Shown: positions 28,959 to 38,655, counted from the stretch's first letter. The stretch: 64,000 bases of DNA from Aquimarina rhabdastrellae (GCA_947387485.1 CANDNT010000010.1:91351-155350), one strand, 5' to 3'. Numbers and translations: made by a program. Notes: generated by a model from the sequence alone, not told the origin.

Positions 28959-30749
28959 TCATTTCTCAACATCCATAGCCAACCTAAATCCATAAACATC
29001 TAAATCATGTCCACCTCCATTATTTCTTACTGATATACGACATGACTGCGAATAATTCTCATAACATCCTCCTCTAAAAACAAGATAATACCTTCCTGAG
29101 GAATTATTTTTTGGATCAATTTCATGATCCCTCATTGTTAAATATCCATCCCACACGTCATACTCATCATTTACGTATTCCCATGCGTTTCCATTCATAT
29201 CATATATGCCTAATTCATTAGGCTTCTTCTCTCCTACTGGATGTATTCTTTTAGAAGAGTTACCTCGATACCACGCAACTTTATCTATATCATTACTTCC
29301 TGCATACTTATACCCTTTACTATGATTTCCTCCTCTTGCAGCAAACTCCCATTCTGCTTCTGTAGGAAGTCTAAATTTCTTCCCTGTTAGTCTATTTAGC
29401 TTTCTTATAAATACTGGAACTGATTCTTCTGAATAATAATTATTCACTGGTAGGTTTTCTCCTTTTACAGCACTCGGATTTTTTCCCATAACGATCTTCC
29501 ATAGTTTTTGTGTCACCTCAAACTTACCTATATAATAGTCTTTGGTTAAAGTTACTTTAAAACTAGGTTGTTCTGCTTCATAGCAATCTTTATCTTGTTC
29601 TTGTGTACATCCCATCATAAACGTTCCCTTCTCTACATGAATTAAATCAATAGCGTACCTATCTTTTTTTCCTGAAACTATTACTTTAATTTCTTTCATA
29701 AAATCTTCAACTTTTTCAACTGCATCTGTTATACTTTCGTCTTTTGTTACTTCTTTATTAACAAAAGAATTCGATATAGTATCTTTTAATGTATTCGTTA
29801 CTGTTTTGTTTATTGAATCTTCTTTGTTTTTGGTAAGTGTATCTATATCAGCTATTAGTTCTTGCTGTTCTTCATCTGGTTTATAATTTTCAACTTTAGT
29901 ATTGAGCGTATCCACAAATGTATTTATGACCTCTACTCCTTTTGTTTCTAAGAGAAACGATATCATTGAAGCTATAACAATACCTAAAATTGATTCTTTA
30001 CGTGTTATAATCCGATAATTAAACCTATTCGTTTTTCTTATATGAACATTTATATTTTGCTCATTTTTATATTGTTTAGAATTATCTTGATGTTGAATCT
30101 TGGTTTTATTAATAGTGGTATTATTTGAATTATCCTGATGGCCTATATAGGTGTTATTGATTACCTGATGGTGTATTATTGGTTGTTTTTGTTCTTCGTG
30201 TTTTTCTTGTTTTGTTTCTGTTTTATTTTCTTCTTCAATCGATTCTTTTGAAGAGTTTTTGGGTATACCCTGATCTGCTAAGATGCGTTGTTTAACATAG
30301 TTATTCCATCCGTCATATTTCAAATAAAGTGAAAACAGATCTAATGGTCTATACTGGGAAGGTTTTAAATTCCTCTCTGTTACATAATGTGTTATATCTT
30401 GAAACTTATAATAGATTTCATCTTCTGAAGGCATCGCTTCATCTATGGTGATTTTCCCTAGTATGTAATCTATAAATTCCTGTGACGCTAATCCTAGTTT
30501 TTTTACCTCCTTGGTTCTTTTTGTATTTTTATAGGATTCTCCTTTTTCTGTACTGGATGGATATAGGTTATCAAATTCTTCTTTTTTCTGTTTTAAAATT
30601 GCTTTTACATCTTCTTTTATTTTATCCCAAATATTCTTCTCTTCATATGTATTCCTTTTTAGTGTTGTCTCAAAACGTTTTTTCTTTGCTTCTGCAAAGT
30701 CTTCTTGTAATCTTCGTATTCTTTCAATGGTCTTCGTTTCTCTTGCCAC
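28959..30749 (-). CDS. Membrane protein with FGE/SUMF1-type C-terminal domain
   Basis: 596 residues in three parts. Residues 1-160 are a charged helical region. Residues 200-285 are Asn/His/Gln-rich (repeats of HQDNSN type) and end in a probable membrane helix (ILGIVIASMISFLL). A C-terminal formylglycine-generating-enzyme-like domain (about 370-596) shows GTFMMGC, YYIGKFEVTQKLW, FRLPTEAEWEFAARGG, DMNGNAWEYVND and FRGGCY-SCRISVRN. Such domains are often non-enzymatic binding modules in bacterial conflict proteins. The protein may tether or recognise an invader at the membrane. Transcribed alone. Confidence 0.7.
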   Translation of the reverse strand: MARETKTIERIRRLQEDFAEAKKKRFETTLKRNTYEEKNIWDKIKEDVKAILKQKKEEFDNLYPSSTEKGESYKNTKRTKEVKKLGLASQEFIDYILGKITIDEAMPSEDEIYYKFQDITHYVTERNLKPSQYRPLDLFSLYLKYDGWNNYVKQRILADQGIPKNSSKESIEEENKTETKQEKHEEQKQPIIHHQVINNTYIGHQDNSNNTTINKTKIQHQDNSKQYKNEQNINVHIRKTNRFNYRIITRKESILGIVIASMISFLLETKGVEVINTFVDTLNTKVENYKPDEEQQELIADIDTLTKNKEDSINKTVTNTLKDTISNSFVNKEVTKDESITDAVEKVEDFMKEIKVIVSGKKDRYAIDLIHVEKGTFMMGCTQEQDKDCYEAEQPSFKVTLTKDYYIGKFEVTQKLWKIVMGKNPSAVKGENLPVNNYYSEESVPVFIRKLNRLTGKKFRLPTEAEWEFAARGGNHSKGYKYAGSNDIDKVAWYRGNSSKRIHPVGEKKPNELGIYDMNGNAWEYVNDEYDVWDGYLTMRDHEIDPKNNSSGRYYLVFRGGCYENYSQSCRISVRNNGGGHDLDVYGFRLAMDVEK

Positions 30750-30793
30750 TCGTTAATCTTGACTTTTTATGATTAGTTTTTATAGTACAATTA

Positions 30794-31222
30794 ATGAAAA
30801 TACGAAATATTGAGGACAGATTCCATTATTTACCTAATCGAGAGCTTGGAAATTATTTGTTTGATGGTATTCCTCATGCTTCTAATCTTGTTTTGGATAT
30901 CATTGGTGACGAAGGGATTGATTTTATTCATCAAAAGTTTCAACAATTTTTACTTGCTCGTAAAGAAATGTTTGGGGATGCTTTTGTTCCGTATTATGGT
31001 TTTGCTCCTCATCAACGATTTTATGACTTAAAAGAACGTATCACGATTGATGTAAAAGCTATTATTACTGATACTCCTTCTCAAAGCAATGATTATACAT
31101 TGAGTATCTATGAGGATACTTCTTCTGGTTTAACTCATAAAAAAACAAATAAAGACAGGCTTCGTCTTGTAAAATCTGGCATTCTTTATCATGAGAATGA
31201 TTCTTCTTTTCCTGGATCTTAA
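30794..31222 (+). CDS. Protein of unknown function, 142 residues
   Basis: No recognised domain. It is soluble and rich in aromatic residues (HQRFYDLKERITIDVKAII). It diverges from the FGE-domain gene with 44 bp between starts, and is followed by a terminator, so it is its own unit. It lies just before the mobilisation module. Good length and an ATG start make it a real gene. Confidence 0.55.
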   Translation: MKIRNIEDRFHYLPNRELGNYLFDGIPHASNLVLDIIGDEGIDFIHQKFQQFLLARKEMFGDAFVPYYGFAPHQRFYDLKERITIDVKAIITDTPSQSNDYTLSIYEDTSSGLTHKKTNKDRLRLVKSGILYHENDSSFPGS

Positions 31223-31323
31223 ACTATTCTTAAATGCTTCATAAGGCTTTATTAGGATTCATAAACTATTCTTAGCTCCTTTTTTTCTCTTCCTCTTTTC
31301 TATCCTATTCTTGTATTGGCAAA

Positions 31324-31419
31324 CTAAGTCATTCTAGATCAAGACTTAGCCTTTAGTTACTGTAATAATTACGGTAGCTTTTTATTGAATTGTTTCCTTA
31401 ACTCTTTGGCGCCAAGGGT
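31324..31419 (+). promoter_or_regulatory. Palindromic region before the mobilisation genes, with terminator
   Basis: It holds CTAAGTC (31324-31330) with GACTTAG (31343-31349). A terminator hairpin follows, pairing 31355-31365 with 31369-31379 and running into TTTTTATT. The perfect palindrome TTGGCGCCAA lies at 31406-31415. The last could be an operator or part of an oriT for the mob module that begins at 31459. Confidence 0.45.
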
Positions 31420-31458
31420 TATGTTTTTCATTTTTTAATCTTTTTCAAACATTTTATT

Positions 31459-32838
31459 ATGACTAAAAAAATTAGAACTACTGGACAATCTACGTCCAAG
31501 ATTTTTAGTAAACGACCTAAAATCCAAGCATTATTATCGAGCGAATGGAACAGTATTGTTCTTCTGATCATCGCGCTTTCTAATAGCTTTCTTAAACTTA
31601 CTGCTCAAGCGCCTTTAAATCAGAAAGGGTTTGGTTTACTTATTCTTGAGAATGTTAAAGCTTCGTTTGACACGGGTTTAGCAAACCTTAAAGCTACTAT
31701 GCATTCGGATATACTTCGTTTTAAAGAGTTACATCATCGTATTTTTAAACATCAAAATGAGCTGAATGATTTACTGCGTTTGGTACGTCATTCTGAGTTA
31801 ACTAAGGCGGATGAGTTATACTCAAAAGAACGAGCTCGTGTAAGCTTTATTGAGGATGCTATTTCGACTTCGCAACTTCACGATGGGATTTCAATTTCTG
31901 CCTACGGTTCTTGGAAAGAGAAAAGTAGCTTCAAGGATATTGAATATTATCAGCGTTTGAATCGTGATCTTGATAAAGAGGCCTTGTTTCAAAGTGCTTC
32001 TGTTCGCGAAAAACTTAAGCATAGTTCTTTACTGAAACTTCCTAAGGTCAAAATTCCTCCTTTAGATTCTCCTAAAGCATACAATTTATTGTATTGGACT
32101 TCTAAAGCTGAACTGAAAATGGCCAAGATGTGTGCTTGGGTTGCCAAGTTTGCTGAAGGTGTCGTATGGTATAACGCCGCTAGATTTGTTATGAATCTTT
32201 CTAAACTCGAATCGTTTTTGATTGCTCTTGCGGTTCTTGCTTTTGTAACGCTTCTATGCAAAAAAGCAATGAAGGTTTTACTTCGATATTTGCGAAGTAC
32301 TGCAAAGATTTCTAAGCGTTTGAAGTCTTTAATTATTTTGATCTATCTCATCGTTATGGTCTTTGGTGTCTTAACGGCTTATACCAATCTTGAGCATCGT
32401 GATTTGATACGTATGGAACAATTATTAGAGGAAAAGAATATCCTACAACAACAGTTGTTTTTTGAACCTGATAACGTGGAATTGCAACAGCAACAAATAA
32501 AACTAGATAATGCTATTGAAGCCTTTGATCAATCCATACCGCTTTATGTCAAGGTACTCTACCAAATTGTCTTTCTGTTTTTGGGTATTTGCTTTTTGTC
32601 TACCTCTGCTTTGCTTAGTGCTTATGTAATATTAGGTAAAAAAGTAATACAACTTCAAAATGCCATTGAAAATGATACGGCTGAATTAAACGCTTTGATT
32701 ACTGGTTTTGAACTTCATAAAGAGCATTACCTCAAAGCTTATCCGCTACGTCATCAATTGGAGTATCTCATTGCCAAAAAACATATTGTTGAATCTTTAT
32801 TGAATACGAATCCTAAGGATATGGATTACCGCTTATAA
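31459..32838 (+). CDS. Multi-span membrane protein of the mobilisation module
   Basis: 459 residues. Membrane segments appear near 25-44, 250-268, 288-309 and 365-392, with helical regions between. No catalytic motif. It is the first gene of a same-strand run ending with the coupling protein, and could be an accessory mating or anchoring protein. Function unknown. Confidence 0.55.
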   Translation: MTKKIRTTGQSTSKIFSKRPKIQALLSSEWNSIVLLIIALSNSFLKLTAQAPLNQKGFGLLILENVKASFDTGLANLKATMHSDILRFKELHHRIFKHQNELNDLLRLVRHSELTKADELYSKERARVSFIEDAISTSQLHDGISISAYGSWKEKSSFKDIEYYQRLNRDLDKEALFQSASVREKLKHSSLLKLPKVKIPPLDSPKAYNLLYWTSKAELKMAKMCAWVAKFAEGVVWYNAARFVMNLSKLESFLIALAVLAFVTLLCKKAMKVLLRYLRSTAKISKRLKSLIILIYLIVMVFGVLTAYTNLEHRDLIRMEQLLEEKNILQQQLFFEPDNVELQQQQIKLDNAIEAFDQSIPLYVKVLYQIVFLFLGICFLSTSALLSAYVILGKKVIQLQNAIENDTAELNALITGFELHKEHYLKAYPLRHQLEYLIAKKHIVESLLNTNPKDMDYRL

Positions 32839-32857
32839 ACTTTTAAATAATATCATT

Positions 32858-33577
32858 ATGAAAACTTTTTTTAAATGCTTCCTATGCTTTTGCATAGTGG
32901 CTTTTTCCCAACTGCTTACAGCTCAAGATCTATCTTTTAATGTGGACAAGAGCGTTTCTATTGAACTAGATGAAAAGGCATTAGATGTCCTTTTAAAGAA
33001 AACTTTAATGACTCATACGGATAACGATGCTTTTTCTGTTAGAGTGCATTATATTCATGATAATACGGCTGCAATTCATAATGAAGATGCTTTTGTTTTT
33101 GCTCCTCCTAGTCCTACTAAAGCCTTAGTATCTGCTATAGATCAACGTAGACATCACAATGCTGTCATGAGCTATAGATATCGTTACATCACCGAGGTAA
33201 TGAACGCGATAAAATTGGGTAAAGCTGATGCTTCTCAAACTCAGATTCTAGAGGCTCTACCTCGTTTGCTTCATAGTAAACAGTATACTCAGATCTTCTT
33301 TATTTCTGATATGTTGGAATCTTCTTCGCTAAGAGATTTTAAACATACGAAACTTACTCGGGATGCTGATGCTGTTGCGCTAGCTAAAAAAGATTTACTT
33401 CAATTAAGACAGCTTTATGATTTTCCTAAAGCTTTTGCTCCTAATGTTTCGGTTACGGTTTTATTACCTATTTCTAAGCAAACCAAACATCCTGTCTATC
33501 GTTTTATCAAGCCGTATTGGGATACTATTTTTTCTGAATTACAATTAAGTACAACCCCTAATTATATCAAACTATGA
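32858..33577 (+). CDS. Exported protein of the mobilisation module
   Basis: 239 residues with signal peptide (KTFFKCFLCFCIVAFSQLLTAQ). The mature part contains IFFISDMLESSSL, a pattern like the metal-ion site of von Willebrand A domains (D-M-x-S), but the fold is uncertain. It overlaps the next gene by 4 nt. Function unknown. Confidence 0.55.
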   Translation: MKTFFKCFLCFCIVAFSQLLTAQDLSFNVDKSVSIELDEKALDVLLKKTLMTHTDNDAFSVRVHYIHDNTAAIHNEDAFVFAPPSPTKALVSAIDQRRHHNAVMSYRYRYITEVMNAIKLGKADASQTQILEALPRLLHSKQYTQIFFISDMLESSSLRDFKHTKLTRDADAVALAKKDLLQLRQLYDFPKAFAPNVSVTVLLPISKQTKHPVYRFIKPYWDTIFSELQLSTTPNYIKL

Positions 33578-33849
33578 GCAAAGTAATTGTTTTTGAAGAG
33601 GAAGCTTTTTTTAAAATGCTTGAGGAAGTGGTTTCTTATGTTTCTAAGTTGAAACAGCTACAACCTAAACCTGAATGGATTTCTGAGGAGGAACTCAAAC
33701 AACTCCTTAACATTCGTAGTAAAAGTCAAATTTGGAAACTGCGTACTGAGAATAAGATTGTGTATTCACAGCCTTCTAAGAAGTTGATTTTGTATTCACG
33801 TAAGAGTGTAGAAAACTATATTAATGAAGGTATTGTTAACGATTTTTGA
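33574..33849 (+). CDS. Helix-turn-helix (excisionase-like) DNA-binding protein
   Basis: 91 residues. An N-terminal coiled region is followed by WISEEELKQLLNIRSKSQIWKLR and the wing ILYSRKSVENYI, the layout of HTH_17/MerR-type domains in small accessory proteins of Bacteroidetes mobile elements. It may control transfer or bind oriT. It is coupled to its upstream gene by a 4-nt overlap. Confidence 0.7.
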   Translation: MSKVIVFEEEAFFKMLEEVVSYVSKLKQLQPKPEWISEEELKQLLNIRSKSQIWKLRTENKIVYSQPSKKLILYSRKSVENYINEGIVNDF

Positions 33850-33854
33850 GCCTT

Positions 33855-34151
33855 ATGGATGTATTAGATCATATCGTTATGAACAGTTTTAATTTAGGTT
33901 ATCAAATGTCTTCTTTATGGAATATAACTGATCGTGAGCATCCTATTTTTAAATTGTTTACACAGGAATTAAAAAAGAACAAAACTGTTCGGGTGGAATC
34001 TTTTTTAAAGGGTGTAGCTCAAGCACAAAAGGAACGCATCCCTCCTGTTCAAGAGTACCAACGCAAAGCATTTATTGAAGAACTTGATGCTTTGAAGAGG
34101 GAATATAATGCTAAACGGCAAACTCGAAAGCTACAAGATCGTTCTCGTTAA
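33855..34151 (+). CDS. Small mobilisation-module protein of unknown function
   Basis: 98 residues from ATG 33855 (a TTG at 33846 overlapping the upstream stop would add three). Charged, helical, with a C-terminal Lys/Arg-rich tail (REYNAKRQTRKLQDRSR) suited to nucleic-acid contact. No recognised domain. Confidence 0.5.
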   Translation: MDVLDHIVMNSFNLGYQMSSLWNITDREHPIFKLFTQELKKNKTVRVESFLKGVAQAQKERIPPVQEYQRKAFIEELDALKREYNAKRQTRKLQDRSR

Positions 34152-34273
34152 TTTTTTCTGTTTTTTTTGATGGTTACCCACTACTAAGGGAGCTTTGGCT
34201 TCCTTGGTATGGTTCTTTTTGTCTTCAATTTTGAAGATTCTTCAAATGATGTTACTGATGATCTACTTCATTT

Positions 34274-34822
34274 ATGCTAATGACTTTTGAATCTTATTTA
34301 CGTTCTCATAATGCACTTGCTGCGAGTGATGCTGAAAAGGCTTTATTACATGCTCGTTTTTTACGGGAATACAAACAACGAAAAAATGCGGAACGTATAC
34401 TGAAAAGTAAACGGGTGGAATTGTCCTTTTCTCTCGAAAATTATGCTGAGCTTAAAGCAGACGCGGATCAATTGAATTTATCCCTGGCTAAATACTTAAA
34501 AAAATTGATCGCTGCTTATCGCAATAAACGGTATTTATTAACCAAAGAGGAGACGTTACGTGAGCTAATTTTAGCATTAAATCCTATCGCAGATGGGGTC
34601 AATATGATGGTTCATACGGTCTTGAAGGATACACTTCAACAGCAACAGCTTACGGAGTTACAAAATTATCTGTTTAGCTTAGAGAATCTTATACTTTCTA
34701 AATGTGAACCGCATAGTATTGAATCTTTTTTGGAGGCTGAATACCGTCGTAATCCTCGTTATCTAGCGCATATTAGAAGCTTTTTGGATTATTTAGAGAC
34801 TACTAATACCACAGAATCATGA
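34274..34822 (+). CDS. MobC-like relaxosome accessory protein
   Basis: 182 residues. The central part RVELSFSLENYAELKADADQ and LSLAKYLKKLIAAY is a ribbon-helix-helix-like pattern seen in MobC/MbpC accessory proteins. The start overlaps none of its neighbours; its stop overlaps the relaxase start by 4 nt (ATGA), so the two are made together. It probably helps the relaxase find and open oriT. Confidence 0.65.
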   Translation: MLMTFESYLRSHNALAASDAEKALLHARFLREYKQRKNAERILKSKRVELSFSLENYAELKADADQLNLSLAKYLKKLIAAYRNKRYLLTKEETLRELILALNPIADGVNMMVHTVLKDTLQQQQLTELQNYLFSLENLILSKCEPHSIESFLEAEYRRNPRYLAHIRSFLDYLETTNTTES

Positions 34823-35628
34823 TTGTCAAGGAATTAGGGTATAATGGTTCTTTTGGGATTTTGTATGATTATTTGAATCGTGATGCTGACTTAACTTTTG
34901 AGGATAGTTTTACTTTATTTCATAATCTGGGGAGTGCTACAAATCGAAATGCTGTTTTAGCGCGTTTTATCCAGAATGATAGTCTTCGTTCTCGGGTACG
35001 CACTCGTGCTAGGCATATAGTGCTTTCTTTTAGCCCAAAAGATAGTGAGGCCATTACTCCTCAGGTATTATTTTCATTATGTCAGCATTTTATTAAGCTT
35101 CGTGCTCCTGAGGCTTTATTTTATGGTAGGGCACATTACGATAAAGAGCATTTACATGTACATTTAATGTGTAGCAATAATGTGTTGGGATTGGACAAAA
35201 GTATTTCTACTTCTCTTTCTCAATTTATGCAGATCCGTAAAGATTTGGAGGTATATCAACGTGAAATGCATCCTCAATTGGAACATTCGTTTGCTTATAC
35301 CAAGGAACGTACTCGGGAGTTACAACCTTTTGAAAAAACGGCTCAACCGAGTTTGAAAAACGAGGCTATTTCACTACTGGAAGAGCTTGCGAATCAAGCG
35401 CAATCGATGGATGATTTTTATCAATTGATTGAACAGCATCCAGATGCTGAATTATACAGTGCATATAATAAGATCAATGGGATCATTTTTAAGCAACAAA
35501 AGAAGTTTCGTTTTAAACGGGCTATTCCTGATCGGTATGCTGCTCTAGAACGTATCCAGCGAATTCATCAGGAACTACATCAGAATCTATCTAGCGGTCA
35601 TGATTTGACCGATTCTTTTTCTCTTTAA
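34819..35628 (+). CDS. Relaxase/mobilisation nuclease
   Basis: 269 residues. The relaxase histidine cluster is visible in AHYDKEHLHVHLM (about 106-118), preceded by RHIVLSFSPKD, the usual beta strand before it. Tyr residues in the N-terminus (GYNGSFGILYDYLNRD) are candidates for the nicking Tyr. It is shorter than most MOB proteins (over 300), with only a small helical tail. It nicks oriT and pilots DNA to the coupling protein encoded next. Confidence 0.8.
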   Translation: MIVKELGYNGSFGILYDYLNRDADLTFEDSFTLFHNLGSATNRNAVLARFIQNDSLRSRVRTRARHIVLSFSPKDSEAITPQVLFSLCQHFIKLRAPEALFYGRAHYDKEHLHVHLMCSNNVLGLDKSISTSLSQFMQIRKDLEVYQREMHPQLEHSFAYTKERTRELQPFEKTAQPSLKNEAISLLEELANQAQSMDDFYQLIEQHPDAELYSAYNKINGIIFKQQKKFRFKRAIPDRYAALERIQRIHQELHQNLSSGHDLTDSFSL

Positions 35629-35639
35629 TTTTTTATATC

Positions 35640-36974
35640 ATGGGTTTATATTCTTTTTTCTTTGGTAAAAAATCTACGTTATATGGTAAGGCTGCTTTTC
35701 TTTCTCGTAGACAACGTCGTAAATTACTCACTCGTCAATCTAAGCATGGGGCTTTTTGTGTGGATGGTATACATCATCTACTACCGCATTTAGGACATCG
35801 TCATATTATGGTTCTTGGTAATACTGGTAGCGGAAAATCTCAACTATTGCTTACTGGTATTTTACGCAAAAAAGCAGATCATAGTTTTGTTTGTATTGAT
35901 CCTAGTATGGAGCTTATTAATCATTCTAAAGCCTATCTTGAAAAGGTTGGCTTTAGAGTGCTTACCGTTAATTTTGAGGATGTTTCTCAAAGTTTACATT
36001 TTAATCCGTTCAATTATTTGGAGGGCGAAAATGCCTTACAAGAATTGATTGATGATTTAGTGGAAATTCAAATGGAAGGTAGTCATGGGGATGCATTTTG
36101 GAAGGATTCTTCTAAACATATTTTGGTGCTGTGTGCTCTTGCTTTATTGCATCCAAAACAGGCTGTTATCGAAAAAACCTTGTTTGGACTTAGTAAGCTT
36201 ATTAATAAGTGTATGATCGGTGGGAATGAAATCCACGATTTTATGGGTTCTTATCTTTTGGATGACCAACTTGAGGAATACATTGCTTTTATGAAAACCG
36301 AAGAAAAAGTTCGTAGCTCTGTTTTGAGTACGGCACGTACGGTTTTATCAAAAATCAATAGTCCTTCTTTACGTACACTGCTTTCTGAGGATTCTTTAGA
36401 ACTGCCTTTATTGCGTGAACAGCCTACTGCCCTATTCATCGTAGTGAATGAAAGTCGTATGAGTAAGCTTCGATTTCCGCTTTCCATTTTAAATAAAATG
36501 CTATTACAGCATGCTATGAAACCGAAGGAAGCAGGGATGAAATACTTGCCTCTGAGTTTTCTTCTGGATGAATTTTCTGCCTATCGTTTAGATCCTAATA
36601 GCTTTACGGATATTTTGGTTACCCTTAGAAAAAGAGCTGTCAGTTTAGTTCTTATTCTCCAGAGTTTATCACAATTGGAGGTGGTCTATGGTAAGGCTAA
36701 ATCTAAGGTAATTGCTGGTAATACAGTAACTACTATTGTGCTTCCTGGTATCGATACTGAAACCGCTATGGCTATTGAACAACGAATCGGACATCAAACT
36801 CTTGAGGTACAGGGACGGCTTTTAGGTAGGCCTTTGCTTAGTAGTCAAGATATCCGTACGCTACCTAGCCGAAAGGCATTGCTTTTACATGGGAATTTAA
36901 ATCCTGTGTTGTTATCTGTAAAACCTTGGTATTTGAATCGTTTTTTAAAGTCTCGTGCTACTATAACTTCTTAA
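35640..36974 (+). CDS. VirD4/TraG-type coupling ATPase
   Basis: 444 residues. Walker A LGNTGSGKSQ lies near 60, and Walker B SFLLDEFSAY near 304 is followed by LVTLRKRAVSLVLILQSLSQLE, the usual T4CP motif. No N-terminal membrane helices are visible, so it may use the small membrane protein at 36987 or 31459 for anchoring. It docks the relaxosome to a conjugation channel. No VirB4 or other channel genes are in the island. Confidence 0.85.
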   Translation: MGLYSFFFGKKSTLYGKAAFLSRRQRRKLLTRQSKHGAFCVDGIHHLLPHLGHRHIMVLGNTGSGKSQLLLTGILRKKADHSFVCIDPSMELINHSKAYLEKVGFRVLTVNFEDVSQSLHFNPFNYLEGENALQELIDDLVEIQMEGSHGDAFWKDSSKHILVLCALALLHPKQAVIEKTLFGLSKLINKCMIGGNEIHDFMGSYLLDDQLEEYIAFMKTEEKVRSSVLSTARTVLSKINSPSLRTLLSEDSLELPLLREQPTALFIVVNESRMSKLRFPLSILNKMLLQHAMKPKEAGMKYLPLSFLLDEFSAYRLDPNSFTDILVTLRKRAVSLVLILQSLSQLEVVYGKAKSKVIAGNTVTTIVLPGIDTETAMAIEQRIGHQTLEVQGRLLGRPLLSSQDIRTLPSRKALLLHGNLNPVLLSVKPWYLNRFLKSRATITS

Positions 36975-36986
36975 TTCTTATCGCTT

Positions 36987-37295
36987 ATGTTTATGTATTT
37001 TGTTAGAACGCTTTTGAGTGTTCTTATTAATGGTATCGTCTTTTTAGGGGTGTTATTTTTCTGGCTTTGGGCTCTTAGTTTGTTTTTTCCTACGCTCCGT
37101 AAAAAACTGTTTCAAAGTGTATTTCCGTCACTAAAACGTTTTGTTTTTACTTCTTTTAAATGTAGTGCTAAAACTTTAGGTAAAGCACTTAAGATTGCTT
37201 TTAAGTGGTGCATATTCACTTTGGAAGAGGGTTATTTTTTCTTACTCACTATTCTTAAAAAACTCTTTCAATTGCTTAAGAATCCTGAGGCTTAA
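36987..37295 (+). CDS. Small membrane protein after the coupling ATPase
   Basis: 102 residues with hydrophobic N-terminal helices (about 8-35, LLSVLINGIVFLGVLFFWLWALSLFF) and a basic amphipathic C-terminus. It starts 12 nt after the coupling protein and may supply its missing membrane anchor. It is the last gene of the module before a terminator. Confidence 0.55.
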   Translation: MFMYFVRTLLSVLINGIVFLGVLFFWLWALSLFFPTLRKKLFQSVFPSLKRFVFTSFKCSAKTLGKALKIAFKWCIFTLEEGYFFLLTILKKLFQLLKNPEA

Positions 37296-37311
37296 AATAG
37301 TTCTTTTCATC

Positions 37312-37349
37312 GAAAACGCTACTTTCTACTGAGTAGCGTTTTCTTATTA
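37312..37349 (+). terminator. Terminator of the mobilisation operon
   Basis: GAAAACGCTAC (37312-37322) pairs with GTAGCGTTTTC (37333-37343), followed by a T-rich tail. Confidence 0.85.
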
Positions 37350-37470
37350 TTCAATTTTAAAGAAAGCTTAACAGTCTCATTTACATGTATCTTCCTTTTT
37401 GTTTCTAAATTTAAGATACTTAACGTATTACCCTAGATATCATTATTCATAAACTAAAATCATTTATATT

Positions 37471-38634
37471 ATGAGATTTATTTTTACGTTTTTTTGTTTA
37501 TTCATTTTTGTAACTAAGACATTCTCTCAAATTCCTAATATCAGAGAGCGCAGTTCTAAAATCACTTCTGAAAATACACTGGATGATACCAGTAAAACCT
37601 TTATTGATGATTTTATTTTAAAAAAAATCTCTTCCTCCTCTGATGAAAAAAAACTTATTCCATCTGATCTAATTGATGCTTCTTATTATGACTATTTCTC
37701 CAAACAAATTAAACTAACTAAAAAGAATCTTAAGAAGGAAATTGAACAACAAAAAGCTTTTCTTAAAAAGAATAAAAACCTAGAAACATTATTAAACCAA
37801 AAAGTTGATAGTTTATCTTTATTCAAATCAAACATCACTAAAATCAAAGATTCTATCAAAGTTTTCAGATTAATAAAAAATAAAATTGCAAGAATAGCTC
37901 CATCAAGATCTTGGCTACCTACAATTAGTACCAGAGGAAGAGAAAATACATTTAATAGCTTATATTCTAAAGATGATGATGATGCATTATATTTTGCTAA
38001 TGATGCTTCTCTATTAATTAATAATGATGGTGCTATTGTAAAATCAGAAATCACTTCTGCTTATTTAGGTCCTTTGCGAATCGGGTTTGGTACTATTATC
38101 ACTAATTCTAATTCTGAGACTGATGATACTTCAAATGATAATGATGGTACTCAGGATAATGACAGTGATCAAAATGCTGCTTTCCAAAGACTCATTGCTG
38201 GTGGTGGTAATACTTTTCTCAACGTTGAATTACCTCTTTTCTTTTATAAAGACAATAGGTTTTTATTTTACTTAAATAGTAATGCAAGGTTCGCTTTAGA
38301 AATTTCTGAATTCAGTAATGATGTAGATACAACTACGGGTAATGGAAGTTTAAATTCAAACTTTTATGCAAGTGTTTCTACTGATGATGACAAATTTAAT
38401 TTTTTCTTTTATGCTAATCTTGGATGGTATTTTGGAAGTAACGAATTTTATAATCGACTCAACATTGTTGATGAAAAAGCTTTTAGCTTTGGAGAATTAA
38501 CTGCTGGAGTAACGATATCTAGAAATTTAAAATTCGCATTGACTTTTAATACTTTTGGATCTGAAGAAAATCTAAGAAGTGGTAATGTTTTAATTGGAGC
38601 TCAAATATTACCTGAGCTTTTTAGAAAAGATTAA
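37471..38634 (+). CDS. Exported protein, outer-membrane-like, function unknown
   Basis: 387 residues: signal peptide (RFIFTFFCLFIFVTKTFSQ), then a coiled coil (about 70-130, Lys-rich), then a beta-rich C-terminus with alternating aromatic strands (FNFFFYANLGWYF, LKFALTFNTFG) suggesting an outer-membrane barrel. An Asp-rich loop (ETDDTSNDNDGTQDNDSDQN) lies near 215. It is monocistronic with its own terminator. Confidence 0.6.
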   Translation: MRFIFTFFCLFIFVTKTFSQIPNIRERSSKITSENTLDDTSKTFIDDFILKKISSSSDEKKLIPSDLIDASYYDYFSKQIKLTKKNLKKEIEQQKAFLKKNKNLETLLNQKVDSLSLFKSNITKIKDSIKVFRLIKNKIARIAPSRSWLPTISTRGRENTFNSLYSKDDDDALYFANDASLLINNDGAIVKSEITSAYLGPLRIGFGTIITNSNSETDDTSNDNDGTQDNDSDQNAAFQRLIAGGGNTFLNVELPLFFYKDNRFLFYLNSNARFALEISEFSNDVDTTTGNGSLNSNFYASVSTDDDKFNFFFYANLGWYFGSNEFYNRLNIVDEKAFSFGELTAGVTISRNLKFALTFNTFGSEENLRSGNVLIGAQILPELFRKD

Positions 38635-38655
38635 TATTGTTTTTAATTCTTTATT

